Assembly (NCBI GenBank): GCA_902786365.1
Contig: CADACD010000005.1
Coordinates: forward strand, 62,001-126,000
Direction: 5' to 3'
Source of the DNA: an uncultured Lachnospiraceae bacterium
GTDB taxonomy: Bacteria > Bacillota > Clostridia > Lachnospirales > Lachnospiraceae
DNA: 64,000 bases
A program made the translations under genes and the position numbers. The notes beneath the pieces are model-generated. The model searched no databases. It had not been told where the DNA came from and saw only the letters and a program-made list of their open reading frames with translations. Shown here piece by piece: positions 16,815-23,826 of this stretch; position 1 is the stretch's first letter; each line of letters opens with the position of its first letter.

Positions 16815-16853
16815 AAATTAAAGTGGCATACCGTTTCATGCAAGCATGAAACG
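16815..16853 (-). promoter_or_regulatory. deoC promoter with overlapping palindromic operator candidate
   Basis: Minus-strand TTGCAT (16843-16838), 17-bp spacer, TAATTT (16820-16815). The -35 lies inside a perfect palindrome with arms CGTTTCATGC (16832-16841) and GCATGAAACG (16844-16853). Such a placement suits a repressor responding to deoxynucleosides, but the regulator is unknown. Confidence 0.5.
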
Positions 16854-16952
16854 TATAACCTTTTGACACTAGTATCGTAGTCATATGTATGGAATATATG
16901 ATATTATAATATGAAGTTATAAAATTGTAAAGACACCATAATAGGTGATATT

Positions 16953-17036
16953 ATGCTGCAATTGGATTTAGATACCAGGACCTTGTATCTGTATCAGGCA
17001 CAAGTGATAGAACACAGGATACATATTCAAGCATAA
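16953..17036 (+). CDS. Possible 27-aa small ORF upstream of rplU
   Basis: ATG at 16953 preceded by AGGTG at 6-bp spacing; product MLQLDLDTRTLYLYQAQVIE then HRIHIQA. It lies in a 464-bp region (16746-17209) otherwise holding only regulatory sequences. No family is recognised and the ORF may be fortuitous; the SD and the amphipathic look of the peptide are the only support. Confidence 0.25.
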   Translation: MLQLDLDTRTLYLYQAQVIEHRIHIQA

Positions 17037-17093
17037 TTTTTGGTATCATACCACAATTATCGAAATAAATTGGTATATTTTAAAGATTTATAA

Positions 17094-17122
17094 TTGACAT
17101 AAATACCTGAATATGTTAAACT
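17094..17122 (+). promoter_or_regulatory. Promoter of the rplU-prp-rpmA operon
   Basis: TTGACA (17094-17099), 17-bp spacer, TAAACT (17117-17122). Confidence 0.75.
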
Positions 17123-17130
17123 ACATTAGT

Positions 17131-17204
17131 GTGCCGCACAGCGAGGTTCTAAATCTGATACCATTTATCAGTACCATAGCTGGCGAGTAATTGAAATAGG
17201 AGGT
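17131..17204 (+). ncRNA. Ribosomal protein L21 leader
   Basis: The 5' UTR of rplU reads GTGCCGCACAGCGAGG, a hairpin CTGATA/TATCAG (17155-17171), then TGGCGAGTAATTGAAATAGG and the SD. The conserved 'CCGCACAGCGAGG ... GGCGAGTA' pattern before rplU resembles the Firmicutes L21 leader, thought to mediate autoregulation. The assignment is by remembered consensus, not a covariance search. Confidence 0.6.
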
Positions 17205-17209
17205 GCCAT

Positions 17210-17518
17210 ATGTACGCAATTATAGCAACAGGTGGTAAACAGTACAAAGTTTCAGAAGGCGATGTTATCAGAGTTGAAAAGCTTGGAGCAGAAGCAGATG
17301 AAAAAGTTACATTTGACCAGGTGTTACTTGTTAGCGATAGTGATGTAAAGGTTGGTAATCCAACAGTTGCAAATGCAAGTGTTGATGCAACAGTTCTTTC
17401 AAATGGAAAGGCAAAGAAAGTTATCGTTTATAAGTACAAGAGAAAGACTGGATATCATAAGAAAAATGGTCACAGACAGGCTTACACTGAAGTTAAAATT
17501 GATAAAATTAATGCTTAA
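17210..17518 (+). CDS. rplU: 50S ribosomal protein L21
   Basis: 102-aa 23S rRNA-binding protein. The start [18 protein letters not shown] and the basic C-terminal [20 protein letters not shown] are diagnostic. SD AGGAGGTG lies 6 bp upstream. First gene of the rplU-prp-rpmA operon. Confidence 0.98.
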   Translation: MYAIIATGGKQYKVSEGDVIRVEKLGAEADEKVTFDQVLLVSDSDVKVGNPTVANASVDATVLSNGKAKKVIVYKYKRKTGYHKKNGHRQAYTEVKIDKINA

Positions 17519-17566
17519 TTTTGTTGAATTTATTCAAGGTAAAATGTTAAGTGATTGGCAGGAATT

Positions 17567-17893
17567 ATGATTAATGTAACATTTTTTAAAGACTCCTCTA
17601 ATCAATTTGTAGGATTTAAGTCAAAAGGCCATGCAGGTGCGGACGAATATGGAAAAGACATTGTCTGTGCAGCTGTTTCGGTTCTTGTGATTAATACGAT
17701 TAATTCTATAGAAAAATTTACAGATGATGATTTTACATGTGAAGCTGATGAAGTTTCAGGTGATATCAATTTTCGTTTGAATAGTAAATTGAGTAATGAG
17801 TCGAATTTGTTATTAAATTCTTTATACCTAGGTATAAATGATGTCAAAGAAGATAATGAACAGTATATTACGCTTAGAATTAAGGAGGTGTAA
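17567..17893 (+). CDS. prp: Ribosomal-processing cysteine protease Prp
   Basis: Cleaves the N-terminal extension from ribosomal protein L27, an essential maturation step in Firmicutes and some other phyla. The 108-aa protein has the catalytic His22 in GHAGADEYG and Cys34 in DIVCAAVSVL, the same positions as in the characterised Staphylococcus aureus enzyme. Start at 17567 (MINVTFFKD) fits family length; a TTG at 17555 is less likely. It lies between rplU and rpmA, 3 bp before its substrate's gene. Confidence 0.93.
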   Translation: MINVTFFKDSSNQFVGFKSKGHAGADEYGKDIVCAAVSVLVINTINSIEKFTDDDFTCEADEVSGDINFRLNSKLSNESNLLLNSLYLGINDVKEDNEQYITLRIKEV

Positions 17894-17896
17894 ACT

Positions 17897-18181
17897 ATGT
17901 TAAAGATGAACCTTCAGTTTTTTGCACATAAGAAAGGTGTGGGCTCTACAAAGAATGGTAGAGATTCAGAATCTAAGAGATTAGGTGCAAAGAGAGCAGA
18001 CGGACAGTTTGTTAAGGCTGGAAATATTCTTTATAGACAGCGTGGAACAAAGATTCACCCGGGTGTTAATGTTGGACGTGGTGGTGATGACACATTATAC
18101 GCTTTAGTAGATGGTGTTGTTAGATTTGAAAGAAAAGGTAGAGATAAAAAACAGGTTTCTATCGTTCCAGTAGCAGAATAA
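17897..18181 (+). CDS. rpmA: 50S ribosomal protein L27 with cleavable N-terminal extension
   Basis: 94 aa. The mature protein reaches the peptidyl-transferase centre through its N-terminus. Here it begins [20 protein letters not shown]: the first nine residues, ending LQFF, are the extension removed by Prp, encoded immediately upstream. The body ([19 protein letters not shown]) is standard. SD AAGGAGGTG lies across the prp stop codon. Confidence 0.98.
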   Translation: MLKMNLQFFAHKKGVGSTKNGRDSESKRLGAKRADGQFVKAGNILYRQRGTKIHPGVNVGRGGDDTLYALVDGVVRFERKGRDKKQVSIVPVAE

Positions 18182-18188
18182 TGGTTTT

Positions 18189-18225
18189 GGCTTCAAATCA
18201 ATTCATTTGGTTTGGAGCCATTTTT
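18189..18225 (+). terminator. Terminator after rpmA
   Basis: 11-bp stem with G-U pairs, GGCTTCAAATC (18189-18199) and GGTTTGGAGCC (18209-18219), followed by ATTTTT. Confidence 0.75.
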
Positions 18226-18292
18226 AGATTTGATATCATTTTTGATTTTCATTAATCTGCCGAGTTTGTATCTTTGTATTTAATATAGTTAT

Positions 18293-18346
18293 AGTTATCG
18301 GATAAGGTTTGATAGTTTATGCTAATGCAGAGATTATCCGATAGCT
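18293..18346. repeat. Inverted repeat upstream of obgE
   Basis: Arms AGTTATCGGATAA (18293-18305) and TTATCCGATAGCT (18334-18346), 13 bp with one G-U, and a 28-nt loop. It lies in the obgE 5' region and has no T-tract. The core TTATCGG/CCGATA is shared with the element at 11310-11371. Confidence 0.55.
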
Positions 18347-18428
18347 GTGATGGCTTAGAGTAAATTAAATGATAACATTGAAGTGTTTAACAAATTAATC
18401 TTATTGTATAGAAAGGCATGGTGAAATC

Positions 18429-19715
18429 ATGTTTGCAGATAGTGCGAAAATATTTATAAAATCAGGTAAAGGTGGAGATGGACATGTAAGTTTCAGAAGA
18501 GAATTGTACGTACCGGCCGGAGGACCTGATGGTGGCGATGGCGGTCGTGGTGGAGACATTATTTTCGTTGTTGATGAAGGACTTAATACTCTTACTGATT
18601 TTAGACATGTCAGAAAATATGTTGCCCAGCCTGGAGAAGAAGGTGCTAAAAGAAATCAGCATGGAAAAGATGGAAAGGATTTAATTATAAAAGTACCATT
18701 GGGAACTATTATAAAAGAAGCAGAGTCTGGAAAAGTCATTGCAGATATGTCTTCAGCAGACAAAAAGGTAACTGTTTTAAAAGGAGGTCGCGGTGGTAAA
18801 GGTAACCAGCATTATGCAACAGCTACAATGCAGGCACCAAAATACGCCCAGCCAGGACAGCCTTCAAAGGAGCTTTATGTCATTTTGGAATTAAAAGTAA
18901 TTGCTGATGTCGGACTTGTAGGATACCCAAATGTTGGTAAATCAACATTATTGTCAAGAGTAACAAACGCAAAGCCTAAAATAGCAAATTATCATTTTAC
19001 AACTTTAAATCCTAATCTAGGTGTTGTTGACCTTGATGGTTCAAAGGGATTTGTCATTGCAGATATTCCGGGACTTATTGAGGGTGCTGCTGAAGGTGTA
19101 GGCTTAGGACATGAATTTTTAAGGCATATTGAGAGAACAAAAGTGCTAATTCATATTGTTGATGCTGCATCAATCGAAGGACGTGATCCGATTGATGATA
19201 TTAAGAAGATTAATGCCGAACTTAAAGCATACAATCCGGCACTGATGGAACGTCCACAGGTAATTGCTGCCAATAAAATAGATGCAATCTATTCAGAAGA
19301 TGAAAGTCCTATCGAACTATTAAGAGAAGAATTTGAACCTAAAGGAATAAAGGTCTTTGCTATTTCAGCAGTAAGCGGAAAAGGACTTAAAGAACTTTTA
19401 TATTATGTAAATGATTTACTTGAAAATATGGACAGTGAACCTATTGTATTCGAGCAAGAATATTTTCCAAATCAATTTCTTGATAATCCGGAAGATCCAT
19501 TTACTGTTGAAAAAATTGAAGATGGTTTGTATTCAATAGAAGGACCTAGAATAGAAAAAATGCTTGGCTATACAAATCTTGAAGCTGAGAAAGGATTCAT
19601 TTTCTTCCAGAATTTTATGAAGGACAATGGTATTCTTGATATACTTGAGGAGCTTGGCATACAAGATGGTGATACTGTTAAGATATATGGACACGAATTT
19701 GATTATTACAAATAA
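18429..19715 (+). CDS. obgE: GTPase Obg
   Basis: Essential GTPase linked to large ribosomal subunit assembly, stringent response and, in Bacillus, sporulation. The 428 aa show the glycine-rich Obg fold (MFADSAKIFIKSGKGGDGHV, GGPDGGDGGRGGDI), the G domain with G1 GYPNVGKS (about 167-174), G3 DIPGLIEGA and G4 NKID, and a C-terminal OCT domain (about 350-428). SD is GAAAGG. It follows rpmA as in many Firmicutes but is separated by a terminator and a palindrome, so it probably has its own promoter. Confidence 0.97.
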   Translation: MFADSAKIFIKSGKGGDGHVSFRRELYVPAGGPDGGDGGRGGDIIFVVDEGLNTLTDFRHVRKYVAQPGEEGAKRNQHGKDGKDLIIKVPLGTIIKEAESGKVIADMSSADKKVTVLKGGRGGKGNQHYATATMQAPKYAQPGQPSKELYVILELKVIADVGLVGYPNVGKSTLLSRVTNAKPKIANYHFTTLNPNLGVVDLDGSKGFVIADIPGLIEGAAEGVGLGHEFLRHIERTKVLIHIVDAASIEGRDPIDDIKKINAELKAYNPALMERPQVIAANKIDAIYSEDESPIELLREEFEPKGIKVFAISAVSGKGLKELLYYVNDLLENMDSEPIVFEQEYFPNQFLDNPEDPFTVEKIEDGLYSIEGPRIEKMLGYTNLEAEKGFIFFQNFMKDNGILDILEELGIQDGDTVKIYGHEFDYYK

Positions 19716-19820
19716 TTTTTTGATAATATAAAATCCGACAACCGTATATGATACATTATAAATGATTGAATGACAGTTAAACCATTTACCATAATAAAAT
19801 AAGAATAATAATATACTCAC

Positions 19821-19855
19821 TATAGTTTACATATTATTTTTATGTAAACTATATA
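19821..19855. promoter_or_regulatory. Perfect 12-bp inverted repeat enclosing a possible yhbY promoter
   Basis: Arms TATAGTTTACAT (19821-19832) and ATGTAAACTATA (19842-19853), 9-nt spacer, no T-tract. A candidate promoter TTTACA (19826-19831) / TATATA (19850-19855), 18-bp spacing, lies across it, so it may be an operator for the yhbY-nadD-yqeK-rsfS group. Confidence 0.4.
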
Positions 19856-19887
19856 TAAATAATAAAAATGAAATGGAGTTGATTATA

Positions 19888-20181
19888 ATGACAAGTAAAC
19901 AACGTGCGTATTTAAGAAGTCTGGCAAGTACAATACAACCAATATACCAGATTGGAAAGAGTGATATAACACCTGAATTTACTAAGGGCATTGATGAAGC
20001 ATTAGAGGCAAGGGAACTAATTAAAATATCTGTTTTGAAGAATTGCATGGTAGAACCGAAATCATTAGCAGATACACTTGCCGGAAGAACGAAGGCAGAA
20101 GTAGTACATGTCATGGGAAGAAAAATAGTATTGTACAGAGCTTCAAAAAATAATCCTAAAATTGATTTGAATAAAATCTAG
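19888..20181 (+). CDS. yhbY: CRM-domain RNA-binding protein, YhbY family
   Basis: A 97-aa single-domain protein associated with pre-50S particles. Family hallmarks are SKQRAYLRSLASTIQPIYQI, the GxxG-like IGKSDITPEF, and the C-terminal VVHVMGRKIVLYR. The ATG at 19888 follows GGAGT by 9 bp; an in-frame ATG at 19873 overlaps that SD. Usual head of the yhbY-nadD-yqeK-rsfS cluster. Confidence 0.95.
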   Translation: MTSKQRAYLRSLASTIQPIYQIGKSDITPEFTKGIDEALEARELIKISVLKNCMVEPKSLADTLAGRTKAEVVHVMGRKIVLYRASKNNPKIDLNKI

Positions 20182-20231
20182 CTTCCATATATTATATCAT
20201 ACATTAAAAGAAAAGAGATGAGTATGTTCTG

Positions 20232-20840
20232 ATGGATAAAATGAATAAAATTGGAATTATGGGCGGAACATTTGATCCGATTCATATTGGTCATCTGATA
20301 ATGGCAGAATCAGCATTATCAGAGCTTCAGCTTGATAAAATTATCTTTATGCCTTCCGGAAAACCACCACATAAATCTTCAAAAAGCATATCTGAATCAG
20401 ATATACGCTCCGATATGGTAAAGCTTGCTATTGACAATAACGAAAAATTTGTTTATTCTGATTTTGAACTTAAAAGAGAAGGAATTATTTATACATCAGA
20501 TACATTGGAATTAATTAAGAATCAATATACTAATCTGGATATTTATTTTATTGTTGGAGCAGATTCTATATTGGATATAGAAAAGTGGCATGAACCGGCT
20601 AAAATCTTTCAGCTATGTAAAATGGTAGTAGTTGACAGAGATAATTGCAATGATAAGATTATCGCTATGAAGGAACACCTTTCTTTAAAATATAATGCCC
20701 AAATTTATTATATCAAAGCGCCTCTTGTATGTATTTCATCAACATATATAAGAAATTGCGTAGCAAACAAAAAATCTGTTAAATATTTAATTCCTGATTC
20801 AGTAAATGAATATATTACTACTCATCAGTTGTACCAATAG
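20232..20840 (+). CDS. nadD: Nicotinate-nucleotide adenylyltransferase
   Basis: Converts nicotinate mononucleotide and ATP to deamido-NAD. The nucleotidyltransferase motif is GGTFDPIHIGHL (11-22) and the second ATP-binding motif is ISSTYIR (near 173-179). 202 aa is normal. A second in-frame Met lies three codons after the start; the SD (AGAGATGAG) is weak, so the exact start is uncertain by three residues. Confidence 0.95.
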   Translation: MDKMNKIGIMGGTFDPIHIGHLIMAESALSELQLDKIIFMPSGKPPHKSSKSISESDIRSDMVKLAIDNNEKFVYSDFELKREGIIYTSDTLELIKNQYTNLDIYFIVGADSILDIEKWHEPAKIFQLCKMVVVDRDNCNDKIIAMKEHLSLKYNAQIYYIKAPLVCISSTYIRNCVANKKSVKYLIPDSVNEYITTHQLYQ

Positions 20841-20975
20841 TTTTATCTTAGATATTTCTATATAATTGATAATTATAATTGATAATGAATAATGCTAAAT
20901 GATAATATAAACATTAATGAACATATTGATGAAATAGATATATTTTTGATAATACAGAAAGAAGGCAAGAGATAA

Positions 20976-21560
20976 ATGGTTAAAAATTTAAAAAACATAA
21001 AAAAAGACTTGAAACTTACATTGGATAAAGACAGATACGAACATACACTTGGGGTGGCGTATACAGCGATGTGTCTTGCAATGAGATATGAAGTAAGTCT
21101 TGAAAAAGCAGAAATGGCAGGTCTTTTGCACGACTGTGCAAAATGTATGTCCGATGAAAAGAAAATAAAAAAATGTATAGAACATAATATAAGTATAACA
21201 GAGATAGAAAAAGAACAGCCATATCTTTTACATGCAAAAGTAGGAGCCTATATAGCTATGGACAAATATGGCATTAATGATATAGAAATTATCAATGCTA
21301 TTTTAAAACATACAACCGGTTCCAGAGATATGTCTATGCTTGAAAAAATTATTTATGTAGCAGATTACATTGAACCAAATAGAAATAAAGCTGATAATCT
21401 TCAAATAATAAGAAAAATGGCTTTTCAAGACATAGATATGGCAGTATTTATAATAATGAAAGATACTGTGCAATATCTAAAAAACAAAAATCAGAAAATA
21501 GATACCCACACTTTAAGGGCATATGAATATTACAAGGAAATAATAGAAAAAAGAGATTAA
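20976..21560 (+). CDS. yqeK: HD-domain hydrolase YqeK
   Basis: Member of the YqeK family; characterised homologues hydrolyse diadenosine tetraphosphate symmetrically. 194 aa with metal ligands His23 (YEHTLGVA), His52-Asp53 (LLHDCAKC), then ILKHTTG and VADYIEPNR. SD GAAGGCAAGAG precedes the ATG. Adjacent to nadD and rsfS as in Bacillus. The 135-bp gap upstream is AT-rich with an imperfect ATTGATAATTATA repeat. Confidence 0.92.
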   Translation: MVKNLKNIKKDLKLTLDKDRYEHTLGVAYTAMCLAMRYEVSLEKAEMAGLLHDCAKCMSDEKKIKKCIEHNISITEIEKEQPYLLHAKVGAYIAMDKYGINDIEIINAILKHTTGSRDMSMLEKIIYVADYIEPNRNKADNLQIIRKMAFQDIDMAVFIIMKDTVQYLKNKNQKIDTHTLRAYEYYKEIIEKRD

Positions 21561-21681
21561 AATCATCTGCATGATTTACTATGATTCTGTTTCATTCCAG
21601 CCTGTTGTAATGGTTCAATCTAAATGTTAACGATAATAAATAATACTAAATTAGAAAATGAGAAACGAGGTTAATTCACAT

Positions 21682-22032
21682 ATGAATACAATTGAAAAAG
21701 TAAAAGTAATTTATAATGCAATAGATGACAAATTAGGCATTGATATAAAAATCATAGATATCTCAAAAGTATCTGTACTTGCCGATTATCTGGTAATATC
21801 AGGTGCTAATAATAAGAGTCAGGTACAGGCTATTGTTGATAATATAACAGAAAAGCTCGACAAACAGAAAGTTTTTGTAAGACATGTTGAAGGATATTCA
21901 ACAGCAAATTGGGTGCTGTTAGATTATAATGATATTATTGTACATGTATTTAATCAGGAAGATAGATTATTTTATGACCTTGAAAGATTATGGCAAGATG
22001 GCAATACAATTGAATTTGAATCGCTACAATAG
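21682..22032 (+). CDS. rsfS: Ribosomal silencing factor RsfS
   Basis: Binds L14 on the 50S subunit and blocks subunit joining in starvation. 116 aa with the family's DISKVSVLADYLVISGANN, VEGYSTANWVLLDYNDIIVH and FNQEDRLFYDLERLW. The start at 21682 is supported by GAGG 13 bp upstream; an in-frame ATG at 21658 overlaps that region and is less likely. Last gene of the cluster. Confidence 0.95.
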   Translation: MNTIEKVKVIYNAIDDKLGIDIKIIDISKVSVLADYLVISGANNKSQVQAIVDNITEKLDKQKVFVRHVEGYSTANWVLLDYNDIIVHVFNQEDRLFYDLERLWQDGNTIEFESLQ

Positions 22033-22054
22033 AAGAGCAGCTTTTTACAATTTA

Positions 22055-22106
22055 AACAGCTATTGATAAATCATTTTCTAACGATTTGTCAATAGCCGTT
22101 TTATTT
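22055..22106. terminator. Bidirectional terminator between rsfS and lexA
   Basis: 18-bp stem, arms 22055-22072 and 22083-22100, two imperfect positions, followed by TTTTATTT on the plus side. lexA converges from the other side; its A/T-rich flank (TTTAAA) may serve it less efficiently. Confidence 0.8.
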
Positions 22107-22136
22107 AATTTACTTGAATTAGATGATATGTAATTG

Positions 22137-22754
22137 TTACTTCATTATTCTGAATAAACCAGTTACCTTACCTATTATCTTGCAGTCATTCACAATAATA
22201 GGTTCCATTGAATCATTTTCTGGCTGTAATCTGATATGTCCAGATTCTTTATAAAATGTTTTTACAGTGGCAGAATCATCAATCAGAGCAACAACAATAT
22301 CACCATTATTAGCTGTACTACATTCTTCAACAAGTATGGAATCACCATCAAAAATGCCGGCATTAATCATACTTTCTCCTTTTACCTGAAGCATAAAAGT
22401 AACTTTATTGCTAAGAAATTCCGCAGGAAGCGGAAAATAGCTTTCTATATTTTGAACTGCAAGTATTGGTTCCCCCGCAGCCACACGACCAACTACCGGT
22501 ATGTTAACAATTTCACGTCTTGCAGTATTAAATGAATCGTCAACAATCTCTATCGCCCTTGGTTTTGTTTTGTCTCTTATAATATACCCCTCACGTTCAA
22601 GTGTTTCAAGATGAGAGTGAACAGAAGAAGTAGACTTAAGATTTACAGCATTACATATATCTCTTACTGTAGGCGGATAACCTCGATTAATAATTTCTGT
22701 TTTTATATAATCTAATATTTCTGTTTGTTTTTCAGATATTTTTCCATATTCCAT
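22137..22754 (-). CDS. lexA: SOS repressor LexA
   Basis: Represses DNA-damage genes until RecA filaments trigger self-cleavage. The 205 aa contain the winged helix-turn-helix (TVRDICNAVNLKSTSSVHSH, 29-48), the Ala93-Gly94 scissile bond in VAAGEP, and the Ser128/Lys165 dyad (KGESM; ATVKTFY). The gene is divergent from a YneA-like LysM gene across a region packed with LexA boxes, one of which overlaps its own -35. SD AAAGGA is rather far from the ATG. Confidence 0.97.
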   Translation of the reverse strand: MEYGKISEKQTEILDYIKTEIINRGYPPTVRDICNAVNLKSTSSVHSHLETLEREGYIIRDKTKPRAIEIVDDSFNTARREIVNIPVVGRVAAGEPILAVQNIESYFPLPAEFLSNKVTFMLQVKGESMINAGIFDGDSILVEECSTANNGDIVVALIDDSATVKTFYKESGHIRLQPENDSMEPIIVNDCKIIGKVTGLFRIMK

Positions 22755-22842
22755 AATATATAATTCAATCCTTTCTTATATCCTATATATTTAGCAAAGA
22801 TATAGCGTCAATTTTAAAACAGGCATTTTTGCCTTAATGAGT

Positions 22843-22871
22843 ATTATATCACAAAACCATCCAAAAATCAA
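22843..22871 (-). promoter_or_regulatory. lexA promoter
   Basis: Minus-strand TTGATT (22871-22866), 17-bp spacer, TATAAT (22848-22843). LexA box 1 (22870-22881) overlaps the -35. Confidence 0.6.
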
Positions 22872-22985
22872 ACAAATGTTCAAAACAAATGTTCAGAACG
22901 AATGTTCGAAACAACACAAAAAAGTAATTGACAAACACATGTTTGTATTTTATAATACAAACATACATTCGAAGAACATATGTTT
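22870..22985. promoter_or_regulatory. Array of LexA (SOS) boxes
   Basis: Five sites fit the Gram-positive pattern [GA]AAC-N4-GTT[CT]: AAAC-AAAT-GTTC at 22870 and again at 22883, GAAC-GAAT-GTTC at 22896 (an exact match to the Bacillus core), AAAC-ACAT-GTTT at 22934, and GAAC-ATAT-GTTT at 22974. A weaker AAAC-ATAC-ATTC lies at 22959. The first three repeat with a period of 13 bp. Together they control the divergent lexA and yneA-like promoters in the 427-bp region 22755-23181. Confidence 0.85.
22928..22956 (+). promoter_or_regulatory. Promoter of the yneA-like gene with LexA box in the spacer
   Basis: Consensus TTGACA (22928-22933), 17-bp spacer, consensus TATAAT (22951-22956). The palindrome CAAACACATGTTTG (22932-22945) sits between the hexamers, an ideal repressor site. 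A second, weaker TTGACA lies at 23006. Confidence 0.85.
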
Positions 22986-23181
22986 AGTTTATATAAAAAG
23001 AACTATTGACAAAATTCTTCTCTCTATTTTTAAAATTGCTTGGTGTTGTTATTGACTGATAAAATTAAATGAGAAATCAACTACACACTGAAAACGCAAA
23101 AGACCTTAAAACACAGCAGTGATACTTTCAAAAGACTTTGAAATAAAGTATTACAATAAACACGAAAGCGGGGAAAAAATC

Positions 23182-23559
23182 ATGAATACAAATACGACTT
23201 TATACTATCTTTCAAAAACTGAGGATAAGAATGAAATCAAAACGAAAAAAGGTAGAACACATAATAACAAGCGAAGAATATATTTTGCATCAACAATTCT
23301 GGTATCAGCAATAGTGCTGATTATAACATTGTCTACTTCGATGCAGACAAAAGCCAATGAAAAATTTGAAACTGGTGACAGAATTTATTCAAGTATATTA
23401 ATAGAAGAAGGGGACACTTTATGGGATATTGCAAAGGAGTACAAGCCTGCTGAGATATCAGTGACAAATTATATTCAATCCATTAAAAAAATAAACGGAC
23501 TCAACTCAGATAGCATTCATTCTGGAAATTATCTTATTATATATTATTATGAGAATTGA
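23182..23559 (+). CDS. YneA-like SOS cell-division inhibitor (LysM protein)
   Basis: 125-aa protein with a basic N-terminus, one membrane helix (about 33-52) and an extracytoplasmic LysM domain (about 68-120: SILIEEGDTLWDIAKEY ... GNYLIIYYY). Size, topology and divergent position beside lexA are those of YneA, which blocks division during the SOS response in Bacillus. Sequence identity to YneA cannot be judged here, so no symbol is given. ATG at 23182 follows CGGGGAAA. The promoter carries a LexA box. The yneB and ynzC partners of Bacillus are not adjacent; a ynzC-like gene lies at 51235. Confidence 0.8.
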   Translation: MNTNTTLYYLSKTEDKNEIKTKKGRTHNNKRRIYFASTILVSAIVLIITLSTSMQTKANEKFETGDRIYSSILIEEGDTLWDIAKEYKPAEISVTNYIQSIKKINGLNSDSIHSGNYLIIYYYEN

Positions 23560-23635
23560 ATCAAAAATGTTTTTTTATATATTTACTATTCAACAACTGA
23601 ATACTCATAATAACCTAATTTAGAAAACCTTTAAA

Positions 23636-23762
23636 GAGCCATCGCATTAAGATAATAGACAACATTATAGATAATTGGTATTAAAATTGTATTATTAATT
23701 TCTTAAAAGCAATAATATGTTGTCATAAGTATACTTAGTGCGACAGCATCATTTTTCTTTTT
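23636..23762 (+). repeat. Large palindromic element, also a likely terminator of the yneA-like gene
   Basis: Outer arms TCGCATTAAG (23642-23651) and CTTAGTGCGA (23734-23743), inner arms GACAACAT (23658-23665) and ATGTTGTC (23717-23724), then ATTTTTCTTTTT at 23751-23762. A further short hairpin uses ACAGCATC (23743-23750) and GATGCTGT (23772-23779). The outer ends resemble the hairpin at 757-801. Confidence 0.6.
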
Positions 23763-23826
23763 ATAACATAAGATGCTGTTGGAAAAATGAAAAAAGTTAG
23801 AAAAGATAATAGTCATTAAAATCTAA

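Noticed and set aside
22870-22907. CRISPR-like short tandem repeats
   Set aside because: The 13-bp periodic units are LexA boxes without spacers; there are no cas genes and no repeat-spacer pattern.
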